DNA of 41,570 nucleotides from the IMG/VR virus record IMGVR_UViG_3300048919_000255, positions 1 through 41,570 of that record, one strand, 5' to 3'. The DNA is from a virus. The notes beneath the pieces are model-generated. The model did no database searches. It worked only from the letters and a program-made list of their open reading frames with translations, and had not been told where the DNA came from. Each line of letters starts with the position of its first letter. Position 1 is the stretch's first letter. A program made the translations under genes and the position numbers. This document shows positions 32,818 to 39,507 of the stretch, one piece after another.

Positions 32818-32843
32818 GGTTGACCGCCTACGGTGGGTTTTGC
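32801..32843. terminator. Long-stem terminator at the toxin 3' end
   Basis: GCAAAACCCACCG and CGGTGGGTTTTGC form a perfect 13-bp stem with a 17-nt loop; the stem begins inside the coding sequence. T-tract is within the 3' arm. Could terminate the toxin mRNA and also stabilise its 3' end. Confidence 0.75.
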
Positions 32844-32890
32844 TGTCTTCACAGTAATATATGCGCGCCGTGAGGCACTTCGTTGTTCAG

Positions 32891-32916
32891 GGGGAGTGTA
32901 GCGACTCCCCTTATTT
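32891..32916 (+). terminator. Second terminator-like hairpin
   Basis: GGGGAGT-GTAGCG-ACTCCCC followed by TTATTT. Lies 75 bases past the toxin gene. Confidence 0.6.
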
Positions 32917-32984
32917 CTATTCTTATGTTACCACACTGAAACTATACAGGCAATGGGATTGCCTTTGTTGACTATATGAAATAT

Positions 32985-33019
32985 AGAGCATGAGGAATGA
33001 CCCTTCGTGCTCTTTTTTT
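32985..33019 (+). terminator. Third terminator-like hairpin before the SOS-box promoter
   Basis: AGAGCATGAGG pairs throughout (with G-T) with CTTCGTGCTCT and is followed by seven T. It isolates the winged-helix gene downstream from upstream transcription. Three successive terminators lie within 220 bases here. Confidence 0.75.
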
Positions 33020-33022
33020 GCC

Positions 33023-33052
33023 TTGAATAACGAACGTCTGTTTGCATATAAT
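33023..33052 (+). promoter_or_regulatory. Promoter with embedded LexA (SOS) box
   Basis: -35 TTGAAT (33023-33028), 18-bp spacer, -10 TATAAT (33047-33052). Inside the spacer CGAACGTCTGTTTG (33031-33044) fits the Gram-positive LexA/DinR pattern CGAAC-n4-GTTYG, exactly where LexA would block polymerase. It precedes the winged-helix gene at 33074 by 22 bases. Confidence 0.75.
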
Positions 33053-33073
33053 GTTTGTAGAGGAGTGATCAAC

Positions 33074-33346
33074 ATGTTGCCAGACATCGAGCGCAAGCTA
33101 CTACGGATACTCTACAACTATTCAGCCGGAAGAAGACGGCTACCAACAATGAAGGAATTGGAGATAAAGACAGGAAGGCGTACAGAGGACATAAAGGCGG
33201 GGCTGTTGGCTCTTGAGAGGGATAATTATATTATATGGGAAAACAAACCTGATACGCGGCATATCCGCATTATCGAAGGATGGGATCGCGATCAGAAGAT
33301 CGTTACGCCTCCAGGTGCGGCGAATAGATACTATACAGAATATTAA
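33074..33346 (+). CDS. LexA-like winged-helix DNA-binding protein, 90 aa, SOS-controlled
   Basis: ATG 33074 with AGAGGAGTGATC upstream; an in-frame ATG at 32990 lies in the terminator. DIERKLLRILYNYSAGRRRL, then PTMKELEIKTGRRTEDIK and LLALERDNYIIWEN resembles the N-terminal winged helix of LexA ('ppt--El---tg----v---l--Le--g-I'), but there is no autoprotease domain. With a LexA box in its promoter, it is likely a DNA-damage-responsive phage regulator, perhaps competing at operators or controlling induction. Ends at a strong terminator. Confidence 0.7.
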   Translation: MLPDIERKLLRILYNYSAGRRRLPTMKELEIKTGRRTEDIKAGLLALERDNYIIWENKPDTRHIRIIEGWDRDQKIVTPPGAANRYYTEY

Positions 33347-33348
33347 AA

Positions 33349-33375
33349 CCCCGGATTGCTCCGGGGCTCTTTTTA
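33349..33375. terminator. Terminator shared by convergent genes
   Basis: CCCCGG-ATTGCT-CCGGGG then CTCTTTTTATTT, three bases after the winged-helix stop and at the end of the leftward DUF4352 gene. Confidence 0.75.
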
Positions 33376-33990
33376 TTTATCGATATCAATTAGCTCTTTG
33401 TTGCCTGCTTCCCAGCCAATGCCGCTGTCTGCTTGGAGTTTGAAGTTTTTACTATCCTTCGGAACCTCGAACACTACATTCGCTGTTTTGGTCAATCCTG
33501 GGTTGATTTTTGCCAAGAACAGCATGTTTCCTGAATCGTTTACGTACAGATCCGCATCTGCCATTGGCTCGTACTCAAGCCCTGCAGTGTCTATCAATTT
33601 AAACATGCTTGTATCAAGCGTGCGGGCCTCTTTATCCAAGTTCTTTATAGACAAATTAATAACAATGTACTTGTCAGCGGTCTTCTTTTGCAGGAACTCA
33701 TTTTCACCTATTGTTGTTTTAGAGCTGGCTTTGTTGGCCTGAACAGCAAGCTCACCTACCCTTACGGCCTCACCTATTTTAGCCATTTTGGGAGCTTCTT
33801 TTTTAGGTCCAGCTTTAGGTGCTGCCTTTTTCTCAGGTGTTGCTGCTGGTGCCGTGGTAGTTTTAGCAACTGCATCTGTGCTATTAGTTGAGGCTTGTTC
33901 CGTTTCGGTGCCTTTTGAATTCAATCCTCCGATAATAAACAGAACAACAATTACCCAGAACCACCACTTCTTATAAAATGGCTTTTTCAA
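33373..33990 (-). CDS. Membrane-anchored DUF4352 protein
   Basis: 205 aa from TTG 33990, AGGGGG nine bases upstream on the minus strand. One N-terminal membrane helix (WWFWVIVVLFIIGGL), a Thr/Ala/Pro/Lys linker (to ~70), then a DUF4352-type immunoglobulin-like domain: IGEAVRVGELAVQANKASSK, YIVINLSIKNLDKEARTLDT and FKLIDTAGLEYEPMADA, ending LQADSGIGWEAGNKELIDI. Such proteins are displayed outside the cell membrane; prophage copies may alter the host surface. No lipobox, so it is anchored by its helix. Confidence 0.8.
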   Translation of the reverse strand: MKKPFYKKWWFWVIVVLFIIGGLNSKGTETEQASTNSTDAVAKTTTAPAATPEKKAAPKAGPKKEAPKMAKIGEAVRVGELAVQANKASSKTTIGENEFLQKKTADKYIVINLSIKNLDKEARTLDTSMFKLIDTAGLEYEPMADADLYVNDSGNMLFLAKINPGLTKTANVVFEVPKDSKNFKLQADSGIGWEAGNKELIDIDK

Positions 33991-34175
33991 AACGTTATCC
34001 CCCTAATTGATCAATAATTTTATAAAAATAGTATATATGACCTAGGTAAATATTTCTATATTTATTTACAAAACGGACCAATTCATTTAGAATTACAGGG
34101 CGTTGGAAACGGTGTTCTGATATGATTTGGTTCTAATTAGTAAGGTAAAACATTCTACATATTGGAGGAATCTAA

Positions 34176-35027
34176 TTGAGGTTTTCTGAAAGGATAGGGA
34201 GAACATCTGCTAAGGTTGATATACAAATTGAATCAATGGACGACGATCTTAGAGTAGGTCTTTGGAATTGTTTTCAGGAATTTGCTCTTGGTAATTATAA
34301 AACTACTTTTGCTTCTCAAAGTTTATTGATGCCTCTATTCAGACAACTATGGAGAGACTTTTTCAAGTTGCCTATGGATACTATTCCAGACTTTTTTTCA
34401 GCCCTAGAAATATTTTTGAAGGATAAATTTTTTAAATTGGAATGGTTCTCGGTATATGATTTTATCGAATTTACTATTCAAGCATATTCATTGCCTAAAA
34501 CCTTAGCTAAGCATTTAACTATATCATGCAATCATATTTTGGAAAGGGAGTTATCCGCCTACAGAATAGTTGGAACTGAAATTACACAAATCACAGATAA
34601 AAATGAAGTAAAAGAAATTGAGGAAGGATTGGCGAAATCAGCCATACTTCCTTTGAAATCAGTCAGTATTCATTTGACCACAGCCCTTTCCCTGCTCTCA
34701 GATAGAAAGTCTCCTGACTATAGGAATTCAATCAAGGAATCTATCTCAGCTGTCGAGTCCATTGCTCAAATCATATCAGGAGAGCACAAAGCTGAACTTG
34801 GAAAAGCATTGAAAATACTATCAGATAAAATTGGATTGCACGGTGGTTTAAAGGCTGGATTTTCTTCAATTTATGGTTACACAAGTGACGAGGGTGGTAT
34901 TCGTCACGCAATGTCAGATGAAAAAGAAATATGCTTTGAAGATGCGAAATACATGCTCGTTGCTTGCTCTGCTTTTGTAAATTACTTGATCGTGAAGGCA
35001 GATAAGGCGGGGATCGTTTTGGGATAA
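34176..35027 (+). CDS. AbiJ-NTD4-type abortive infection protein candidate
   Basis: 283 aa from TTG 34176 with GGAGGAATC upstream. It opens with RFSERIGRTSAKVDIQIESM and DDDLRVGLWNCFQEF, the start typical of AbiJ-NTD4 domains. The C-terminal half has the associated helical domain: YRNSIKESISAVESIAQIIS, LGKALKILSDKIGLHGGLKA, then YGYTSDEGGIRHAMSDE and YMLVACSAFVNYLIVK, with an R-H pair (GGIRHA) that could be a HEPN-like nuclease motif. AbiJ-type proteins act in abortive infection. AT-rich and monocistronic. Function inferred by family resemblance; not tested. Confidence 0.75.
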   Translation: MRFSERIGRTSAKVDIQIESMDDDLRVGLWNCFQEFALGNYKTTFASQSLLMPLFRQLWRDFFKLPMDTIPDFFSALEIFLKDKFFKLEWFSVYDFIEFTIQAYSLPKTLAKHLTISCNHILERELSAYRIVGTEITQITDKNEVKEIEEGLAKSAILPLKSVSIHLTTALSLLSDRKSPDYRNSIKESISAVESIAQIISGEHKAELGKALKILSDKIGLHGGLKAGFSSIYGYTSDEGGIRHAMSDEKEICFEDAKYMLVACSAFVNYLIVKADKAGIVLG

Positions 35028-35059
35028 CAGAATCGTTATATGAAGCTAATTGGAAAAGT

Positions 35060-35088
35060 TTGCAGTCTATTTAACTTTGTGATATATT
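35060..35088 (+). promoter_or_regulatory. Candidate promoter of the structured RNA
   Basis: TTGCAG, 17-bp spacer, TATATT, with an upstream TG making an extended -10 (TGATATATT). Transcription would start near 35095, just before the first hairpin. Confidence 0.45.
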
Positions 35089-35094
35089 GTCTTC

Positions 35095-35366
35095 AATACG
35101 ATTTATTAATTATCTCTGCTGACATTAGTCAAGCGGAGAACAGGTTACTTGAATGAGACGGTAGGATCTCTCTGTACTGAGTTATAGCCGTCAAAACGAG
35201 CGGTAGTATTTCTCTTAGGTGAGTCATGGCCGCTACAAGTGTGATGCATAGTTTTTTAAAAAAAACGAAAAAAACTCGTCGTCCTCTCTATTCCTTCAAA
35301 AAGGAAAGAAGATAGCCAGTTTTAAAGTTTCTTTAAAAAACATGCACACTTGTAGCGGCCTTTTTG
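35095..35366 (+). ncRNA. Structured RNA with tandem hairpins and mutually exclusive terminator stem
   Basis: Between the AbiJ-like and LytTR-like genes lie: a hairpin at 35113-35139; two homologous hairpins 42 bases apart, GACGG...CCGTC (35157-35192) and AGCGG...CCGCT (35199-35234), sharing the core GGTAGnATnTCTCT then GAGTnATnGCCG; and a perfect 16-bp stem GGCCGCTACAAGTGTG (35228-35243) / 35345-35360, followed by TTTTT. The CCGCT arm of hairpin 2 is also the start of the long stem, so both cannot form together. This is switch- or attenuator-like, or an independent small RNA. I do not recognise a known riboswitch class. Confidence 0.6.
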
Positions 35367-35394
35367 CGTTCTCATATTCTTTCAAGGAGGTGAT

Positions 35395-35493
35395 TTGGAC
35401 GAGCACAGGGTATACGAACATACGTACATACATCTACAGGAAATTGTAGAGTATGGAATCACACCTCTGTGGTGCATACAAGTACAGAGGTGA
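35395..35493 (+). CDS. Possible 32-aa peptide upstream of the LytTR-like gene
   Basis: AAGGAGGTGA is followed four bases later by TTG 35395; the frame reads DEHRVYEHTYIHLQEIVEYG then ITPLWCIQVQR and stops in the ribosome site of the next gene. Spacing is short and the start is non-ATG, so expression is uncertain. It may be a leader peptide coupling translation to the LytTR-like gene. Confidence 0.4.
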   Translation: MDEHRVYEHTYIHLQEIVEYGITPLWCIQVQR

Positions 35494-35498
35494 TATTT

Positions 35499-35819
35499 AT
35501 GGACATTCTAGTGGTGAATCTGAAAACGGGCACACCAAAGGTCATACAGTCAAAGCAGGTGGTTTATCTTGAGTCAAGGGAGGGGAAAACTATAATACAC
35601 ACCAAGACATCTGAGTACCGACCCGCATATGCTTTACGTGACTTTGCTCCTATATTATTCGCAGAAGGCTTTGAAGCACTCGAAAAATCCAACCTTACCA
35701 ACATGACGGAGGTTAGGGATTATGATTTGTCGAGTAAAAAGGCATTTTTCGACAAATCGAGAAAGGGGAAGCATGTGAGTGTATCTCGGAGAAATAAAGA
35801 GAAATTGGAGGGACTATAG
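35499..35819 (+). CDS. LytTR-like DNA-binding protein, 106 aa
   Basis: ATG 35499 with AGAGGTGAT upstream. KQVVYLESREGKTIIHTKTS near residues 20-40, then ALRDFAPILFAEGFEALEKS, NLTNMTEVRDYDLSSKKAFF and HVSVSRRNKEKLEGL, follows the LytTR plan ('i-yiE----k--ihT---ey----l--f---L---gF--~-kS--vN-~-v--yd-----~f-----~~vSRR'). There is no receiver domain, so it is a stand-alone LytTR-type regulator. The structured RNA upstream may control it. Confidence 0.65.
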   Translation: MDILVVNLKTGTPKVIQSKQVVYLESREGKTIIHTKTSEYRPAYALRDFAPILFAEGFEALEKSNLTNMTEVRDYDLSSKKAFFDKSRKGKHVSVSRRNKEKLEGL

Positions 35820-35912
35820 CCGTTCACCATGGTTAATCAGTCGAGTTAAGACGACACCGACCGACATACTACGCAGGAATAAAAGGCTATGATAGGTACA
35901 AGGTGGTGTTAA

Positions 35913-35926
35913 GAACGTATACGTTC
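35913..35926. promoter_or_regulatory. Perfect 14-bp palindrome GAACGTATACGTTC
   Basis: Exact dyad in the 150-base gap between the LytTR-like gene and the leftward XRE gene. It resembles a LexA box widened by two bases, and may be the site of a dimeric regulator such as a phage repressor. Confidence 0.4.
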
Positions 35927-35969
35927 CAAATCTGCCCGGGGGAGGCTGCTAAACCAAGCCTCGTCTGCT

Positions 35970-36188
35970 TTAATCGGCTGTAATAATCCACTGGTATAAG
36001 TCTTCCATGTGTACCTCTAATATTGTGGATACTGTGTACATAGCGTCTACACTCATCATACGCTCCGTCTTGCACCAGTAGGATACCATGCGGACGGACC
36101 AACCTGATCGTTCAGCTAGATCAGTCTGAGATATGCCACGTTCATTTAGCCAGTATTGCAGCAGACACCTCCCGCGGGAGTATGCCAA
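35970..36188 (-). CDS. XRE-family HTH protein, 72 aa
   Basis: TTG 36188 with AAAGGAGCG upstream (spacing rather long). LLQYWLNERGISQTDLAERS, then GWSVRMVSYWCKTERMMS is a canonical Cro/CI helix-turn-helix ('SQTDLAERSGWSVRMVS'), ended by TISTILEV-type helix MYTVSTILEVHMEDLYQWI. A CI-type operator (36246-36259) lies ~60 bases upstream, so the main repressor probably controls it. Likely a second lysogeny regulator. Confidence 0.75.
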   Translation of the reverse strand: MAYSRGRCLLQYWLNERGISQTDLAERSGWSVRMVSYWCKTERMMSVDAMYTVSTILEVHMEDLYQWIITAD

Positions 36189-36245
36189 GAACGAATTCGC
36201 TCCTTTCGTATGCAGATCATATATACAAACAAGTGTTCTTATTTA

Positions 36246-36259
36246 TTACCTTATGGTAT
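36246..36259. promoter_or_regulatory. Distal repressor operator (TTACCTTATGGTAT)
   Basis: Matches the TTMCC-n4-GGTAW dyads at 37154-37300 and lies upstream of the leftward XRE gene, ~900 bases from the main operator cluster. Suggests coordinated repression or DNA looping. Confidence 0.6.
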
Positions 36260-36385
36260 ACTCGATTTAACCTCTCAAAAACGGAAAATATTACATCTAG
36301 GAGTGTTGACCTATTCAGAAAAAAGAAATTGACTTAACCCAATTAGCTATTGTTATGGATAAGCACCCCGCATATTTAATTAGAA

Positions 36386-37090
36386 CTATTTCGAAGTCTG
36401 GTCCCGATAAAGGCGCTCAGCACGTACGGCTGCAATCATGCGTTGATATTCTTCCTCTGTCAATTCACGACCGTCTACTTTAAAATCATAGCGCTCTTTA
36501 ATTTCTTCATCGGATAGCTCAAGTGATATTTCAAAAAGTTCTCTTTCGGTTTCATATGAAGGAGGACTTTTTTTAGATGAGCCTGATAACCCTATTTTAA
36601 GCTGGCTTATAAAAAAAGATTTAATCTCCATAGCTACGTCTTCGTAGTCTAAAAACGCCATTATTCCGTCTATTGTTAGTGGTAACTTTTTCAATCCCTT
36701 TTCCTCTGCATAAGACACTATTTCCTCAATGAATATATTTTTTAAAATCTTCGCTAAACCTTCCGAATCACCGCGGTTTATATATTCCTGTATTAAACCC
36801 GTGATTTCCTTATCCAGGTCTTCGTGAATTGAAAAATATTTTTTTACCTCATCCTTTTTGTTTTCTTCCAAACCATCAAAATATCCTGCCTTTTCCATTA
36901 GGGTTGCTTTAGATATTTCCAAACCTGCTGCTAATTTTTTTATGGTTTCTGGTCGCGGTAAATCGCGAAGTCCATTTTCTATACGTGAAATCTGAGCGTT
37001 ACTTACTCCTGATTTAATAGCTAATTGATTGAGGCTCATTCCCTTTTGCTCTCGTAATGATCTCAAATGTTCTCCAAAGGTTGTGCTCAT
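36386..37090 (-). CDS. CI-like lysogeny repressor (XRE)
   Basis: 234 aa from ATG 37090; an upstream ATG at 37114 has no ribosome site. N-terminal HTH: FGEHLRSLREQKGMSLNQLA then IKSGVSNAQISRIENGLRDL. The long C-terminal region is helical and acidic and lacks the S24 protease motif, so induction would not be by LexA-type self-cleavage. Divergent from the Cro-like gene with four operators between, the classical genetic switch layout. The minus promoter at 37140-37168 is covered by an operator, which implies autoregulation. Confidence 0.85.
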   Translation of the reverse strand: MSTTFGEHLRSLREQKGMSLNQLAIKSGVSNAQISRIENGLRDLPRPETIKKLAAGLEISKATLMEKAGYFDGLEENKKDEVKKYFSIHEDLDKEITGLIQEYINRGDSEGLAKILKNIFIEEIVSYAEEKGLKKLPLTIDGIMAFLDYEDVAMEIKSFFISQLKIGLSGSSKKSPPSYETERELFEISLELSDEEIKERYDFKVDGRELTEEEYQRMIAAVRAERLYRDQTSK

Positions 37091-37139
37091 TTTAGATACA
37101 CACTCCACTTTCATATACTTTTTTTGTTGTACAAGTGTA

Positions 37140-37168
37140 AATATACACGATTATTCCCAATAGGTAAA
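37140..37168 (-). promoter_or_regulatory. Repressor promoter (PRM-like)
   Basis: Read leftward: -35 TTTACC, 17-bp spacer, -10 TATATT. Operator O1 (37154-37167) covers the -35 side and spacer. Confidence 0.6.
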
Positions 37169-37300
37169 GGTATATAAAGAAAAAACGTTACCGAGTGGTA
37201 AAACCCCTTGATTTTGAGCCTATAAGAACAAATATTCCTCTTTTTGACGTTTTACCTTGTGGTATAAGTGTGTTACCTTATAAGTGTTCCCAATGGGTAA
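37154..37300. promoter_or_regulatory. Operator cluster of the genetic switch (O1-O4 plus a half site)
   Basis: Related 14-bp dyads: O1 TTCCCAATAGGTAA (37154-37167), O2 TTACCGAGTGGTAA (37188-37201), O3 TTACCTTGTGGTAT (37252-37265), O4 TTCCCAATGGGTAA (37287-37300), and half site TTACC at 37273-37277. Consensus TTMCC-n4-GGTAW. O3 overlaps an extended -10 (TGGTATAAG), presumably the rightward PR promoter; O4 lies just before the Cro-like ribosome site. Confidence 0.8.
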
Positions 37301-37330
37301 CGAAATATACGCAGCAAGGAGGGATACGAG

Positions 37331-37579
37331 ATGAGGCTATCACTTAATATACCCAAGACACAACAATATATGAAGGAGAAGGGGTGGTCCGAGGCTGATT
37401 TGGCTGAAAAAATAGGAGTTTCTAAAGTTCAGGTTTATCGTGTTTTACGTGGGCAACGCGAACCGGGTAATGAATTTATTGCTGGACTTTTAAGTGCTTG
37501 TAGAGAGATGGGTCTGAACGACCTGTTTATTTTTGAACAACCGTTACCACTAGGTAGTGGAAAGGAGGTAATGCGATAA
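37331..37579 (+). CDS. Cro-like XRE protein, 82 aa
   Basis: ATG with GCAAGGAGGGATAC upstream. KTQQYMKEKGWSEADLAEKI, then GVSKVQVYRVLRGQREPG, is a complete XRE helix-turn-helix in a minimal protein. First gene of the rightward early operon, opposite the repressor. Confidence 0.82.
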   Translation: MRLSLNIPKTQQYMKEKGWSEADLAEKIGVSKVQVYRVLRGQREPGNEFIAGLLSACREMGLNDLFIFEQPLPLGSGKEVMR

Positions 37580-37957
37580 ATGAACCCTAATGCAATCGTG
37601 ATGACTCCTGAACAATTTGCTGATTTAAAGGAGAGTCTTATTCGTGAACTTGAGCCAAAAATAAAATCTCAAGTAGAGGAAGAACGCCGAAAACATTCAT
37701 CTTCGGTAAGTCTCAATGTATGGCCCCCTATAAGAGACGAAGCATTGCACCGTCTCAGACACTTGGTAACATACAACCGATATCAAGTCGTCAATGCTCT
37801 GTCAACAATCGTTCGTAACTCATTAGGTGTCAGTAATGTGCAAGGGCTGACGACAGACCAAGCACAGGCGGCGAGAGATATTGTCGATGCTGTTGTTTCT
37901 ACAATGCTAAAGTACAGCAAACCAAAGGCTGGTGAACAGAGTGAACATGCGAACTGA
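37580..37957 (+). CDS. Early hypothetical protein, 125 aa
   Basis: Starts directly after the Cro-like stop (GGAGG upstream, AAAGGAGGTAATGCG). MTPEQFADLKESLIRELEPK then IKSQVEEERRK helix, a Ser-rich hinge, and a helical C-terminal half (VWPPIRDEALHRLRHLVTYN). Lacks known motifs; may be a small DNA-binding or antirepressor-associated protein. Overlaps the antirepressor gene. Confidence 0.65.
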   Translation: MNPNAIVMTPEQFADLKESLIRELEPKIKSQVEEERRKHSSSVSLNVWPPIRDEALHRLRHLVTYNRYQVVNALSTIVRNSLGVSNVQGLTTDQAQAARDIVDAVVSTMLKYSKPKAGEQSEHAN

Positions 37958-38558
37958 AACATGGCTCGGTCACAGCATCCGCTTTGTTGAAAAAACACCT
38001 AGTAATTGGTGGGCAATTGCTGGAGATATCGCGGAAGCCTTGGGATATCGAAAGATTGACAGCATGCTGCGGAAATTAAAGCCATCCCAAAAGGATGCTC
38101 ACTTAATGAGTACCCTTGGTGGTTTACAAGAAGTATCTATTATCTCTGAAACCGGAATTTATAAGGTGATAATGCGGTCTCGAAGAAAAGAAGCCGAGGA
38201 ATTTGAGGATTGGGTACTTGAGACGATCCGAACATTACGCCAATCGACCGGACTCGAAGGATTCCAGATCTTCCGTATGCTGGACAAGGACCATCAAAAA
38301 GAAGCCATGCAGAAACTGCGCTCCAGCCTGAAACAGCCTGTTCGGGTGGACTTCATCAAAGCTAACACGATAGCAAACAAGGCCGTTTCAAGTAAATACG
38401 GTCATCCCAAGATGATCAAAAAGGATCAAATGACACCGGACATGCTGGTTAGCAGGCAGGAGATTCTGGAAGATACGGTTGACTTGATGGGCACCAAAGA
38501 ACGGTTTGGGCTGGATATAGCGGTATCTCAAACGATCTACGAAAAACACATTCATTAA
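37932..38558 (+). CDS. Bro-N antirepressor
   Basis: 208 aa from GTG 37932 (AAAGGCTG upstream); ATG 37947 is an alternative. N-terminal Bro-N domain: SNWWAIAGDIAEALGYRKID then SMLRKLKPSQKD, ISETGIYKVIMRSRRKEAEE and FEDWVLETIRTLRQ. The C-terminal region is a helical KilA/ORF6C-type tail. Antirepressors of this type block the CI-like repressor and promote lysis; the position just after the Cro-like gene fits. Confidence 0.88.
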   Translation: MNRVNMRTETWLGHSIRFVEKTPSNWWAIAGDIAEALGYRKIDSMLRKLKPSQKDAHLMSTLGGLQEVSIISETGIYKVIMRSRRKEAEEFEDWVLETIRTLRQSTGLEGFQIFRMLDKDHQKEAMQKLRSSLKQPVRVDFIKANTIANKAVSSKYGHPKMIKKDQMTPDMLVSRQEILEDTVDLMGTKERFGLDIAVSQTIYEKHIH

Positions 38559-38574
38559 CGAAAGGATGGTAGCT

Positions 38575-38754
38575 ATGGACAAACAAAAAAAAGAAACCAC
38601 CGCGGCAACGGTGGTGACGAAAGAGTCTCTTAACGGTTTATCAAACATCGAAGCAGCTTATAAGTTTTATCAGTTGATCGAGAATAAAGACTTTCAAACA
38701 ATCATGGAAATCGGTAACTACATTAAGATTATTGCGATCAATAGAAAACGTTAA
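38575..38754 (+). CDS. Small early protein, 59 aa
   Basis: ATG 38575, preceded by AAAGGATGG at 7-base spacing. MDKQKKETTAATVVTKESLN then an amphipathic helical C-terminus (AAYKFYQLIENKDFQTIME). Unknown; ends tail-to-tail with a leftward gene. Confidence 0.6.
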   Translation: MDKQKKETTAATVVTKESLNGLSNIEAAYKFYQLIENKDFQTIMEIGNYIKIIAINRKR

Positions 38755-38996
38755 TTTGGTTCATACAGCTTAATCCCAATAATTAAATCCTCAAAACCTG
38801 AGTGATCATCATAAACAACCCTTATTGCATTATCTCTTTCCAACTCAATTAAGCGGGCATGAATTAATTCTTTAATATCAAGTCCACGAGATGAGCAAGC
38901 GTCATAAATGCTCACAAAACTCACAATAGGGCCATGACTTTTAAAAACACTAACAGGCAAGCTAAACAACAGCTTTTTGAAATCTTCTTTATTCAA
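38751..38996 (-). CDS. Hypothetical protein, 81 aa
   Basis: TTG 38996 with GGGGAGGTG upstream on the minus strand. The open frame extends further up, but only this start has a ribosome site. NKEDFKKLLFSLPVSVFKSH, then VSFVSIYDACSSRGLDIKEL and a LIELERDNAIRVVYDD wing-like end. Helix plus strand pair suggests a small winged-helix-like fold. Opposite strand to neighbours, so probably a moron. Confidence 0.55.
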   Translation of the reverse strand: MNKEDFKKLLFSLPVSVFKSHGPIVSFVSIYDACSSRGLDIKELIHARLIELERDNAIRVVYDDHSGFEDLIIGIKLYEPN

Positions 38997-39069
38997 AACA
39001 GCACCTCCCCTCTGGAGATAGTTTACCAGAATGAGGAAACAGAAAGGAAGGATGCCCGAACAAACTAAA

Positions 39070-39264
39070 TCAATCCATAACAATCTGTAACTGTGATGGG
39101 TGAATTCGATAGTTTTTATCGCCAAATCTGATATTCACATGGTTGAGTTCAAAAAATCGGTGCCACTCTTCATTGTAGTAAGTTACAGGATCAGTGTTTT
39201 CGATTAGACCGCTGTCGGTTATATCGGTCCATGTTCCTATGAGGTTAGCGTAAATTCGTTTCAC
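39070..39264 (-). CDS. Hypothetical protein, 64 aa
   Basis: GTG 39264 with GCAGGTG upstream. YANLIGTWTDITDSGLIENT then DPVTYYNEEWHRFFELNHVN, rich in aromatic residues, no membrane helix. Precedes the leftward gene 38751-38996 and may be co-transcribed with it. Confidence 0.55.
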   Translation of the reverse strand: MKRIYANLIGTWTDITDSGLIENTDPVTYYNEEWHRFFELNHVNIRFGDKNYRIHPSQLQIVMD

Positions 39265-39348
39265 TTAAAACACCTGCTTTCAGCAAAATTATGACCAAAA
39301 TCTATTTTAAATGAGAAGGAAAAATCTTGGAAGGGAGCATGCACACAC

Positions 39349-39507
39349 ATGCACAAGCCTAATGATGAAAGGTTACGTGAGCTTTGTGAATTCTTCGGCA
39401 AAATGGAACGCCGGATGTTGGCGAATGGGCGCTTACTGATAGCTCTACACGCTCGGGGCCAGTATCGCAAATATCATCGGCAGTTGGTTGGGCGGTGGAC
39501 AGCATGA
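39349..39507 (+). CDS. Small basic early protein, 52 aa
   Basis: ATG 39349; GGAAGGGAG lies about 12 bases upstream, which is a little far. MHKPNDERLRELCEFFGKME, then RRMLANGRLLIALHARGQ and YRKYHRQLVGRWTA: helical and basic. Overlaps the next gene by ATGA. Unknown function. Confidence 0.55.
   Translation: MHKPNDERLRELCEFFGKMERRMLANGRLLIALHARGQYRKYHRQLVGRWTA

Noticed and set aside
36305-36420. Rightward frame reading KEIDLTQLAIVMDKHPAYLI near the repressor 3' end
   Set aside because: Looks HTH-like but has no start codon or ribosome site and overlaps the repressor gene antisense. Probably a remnant at most.
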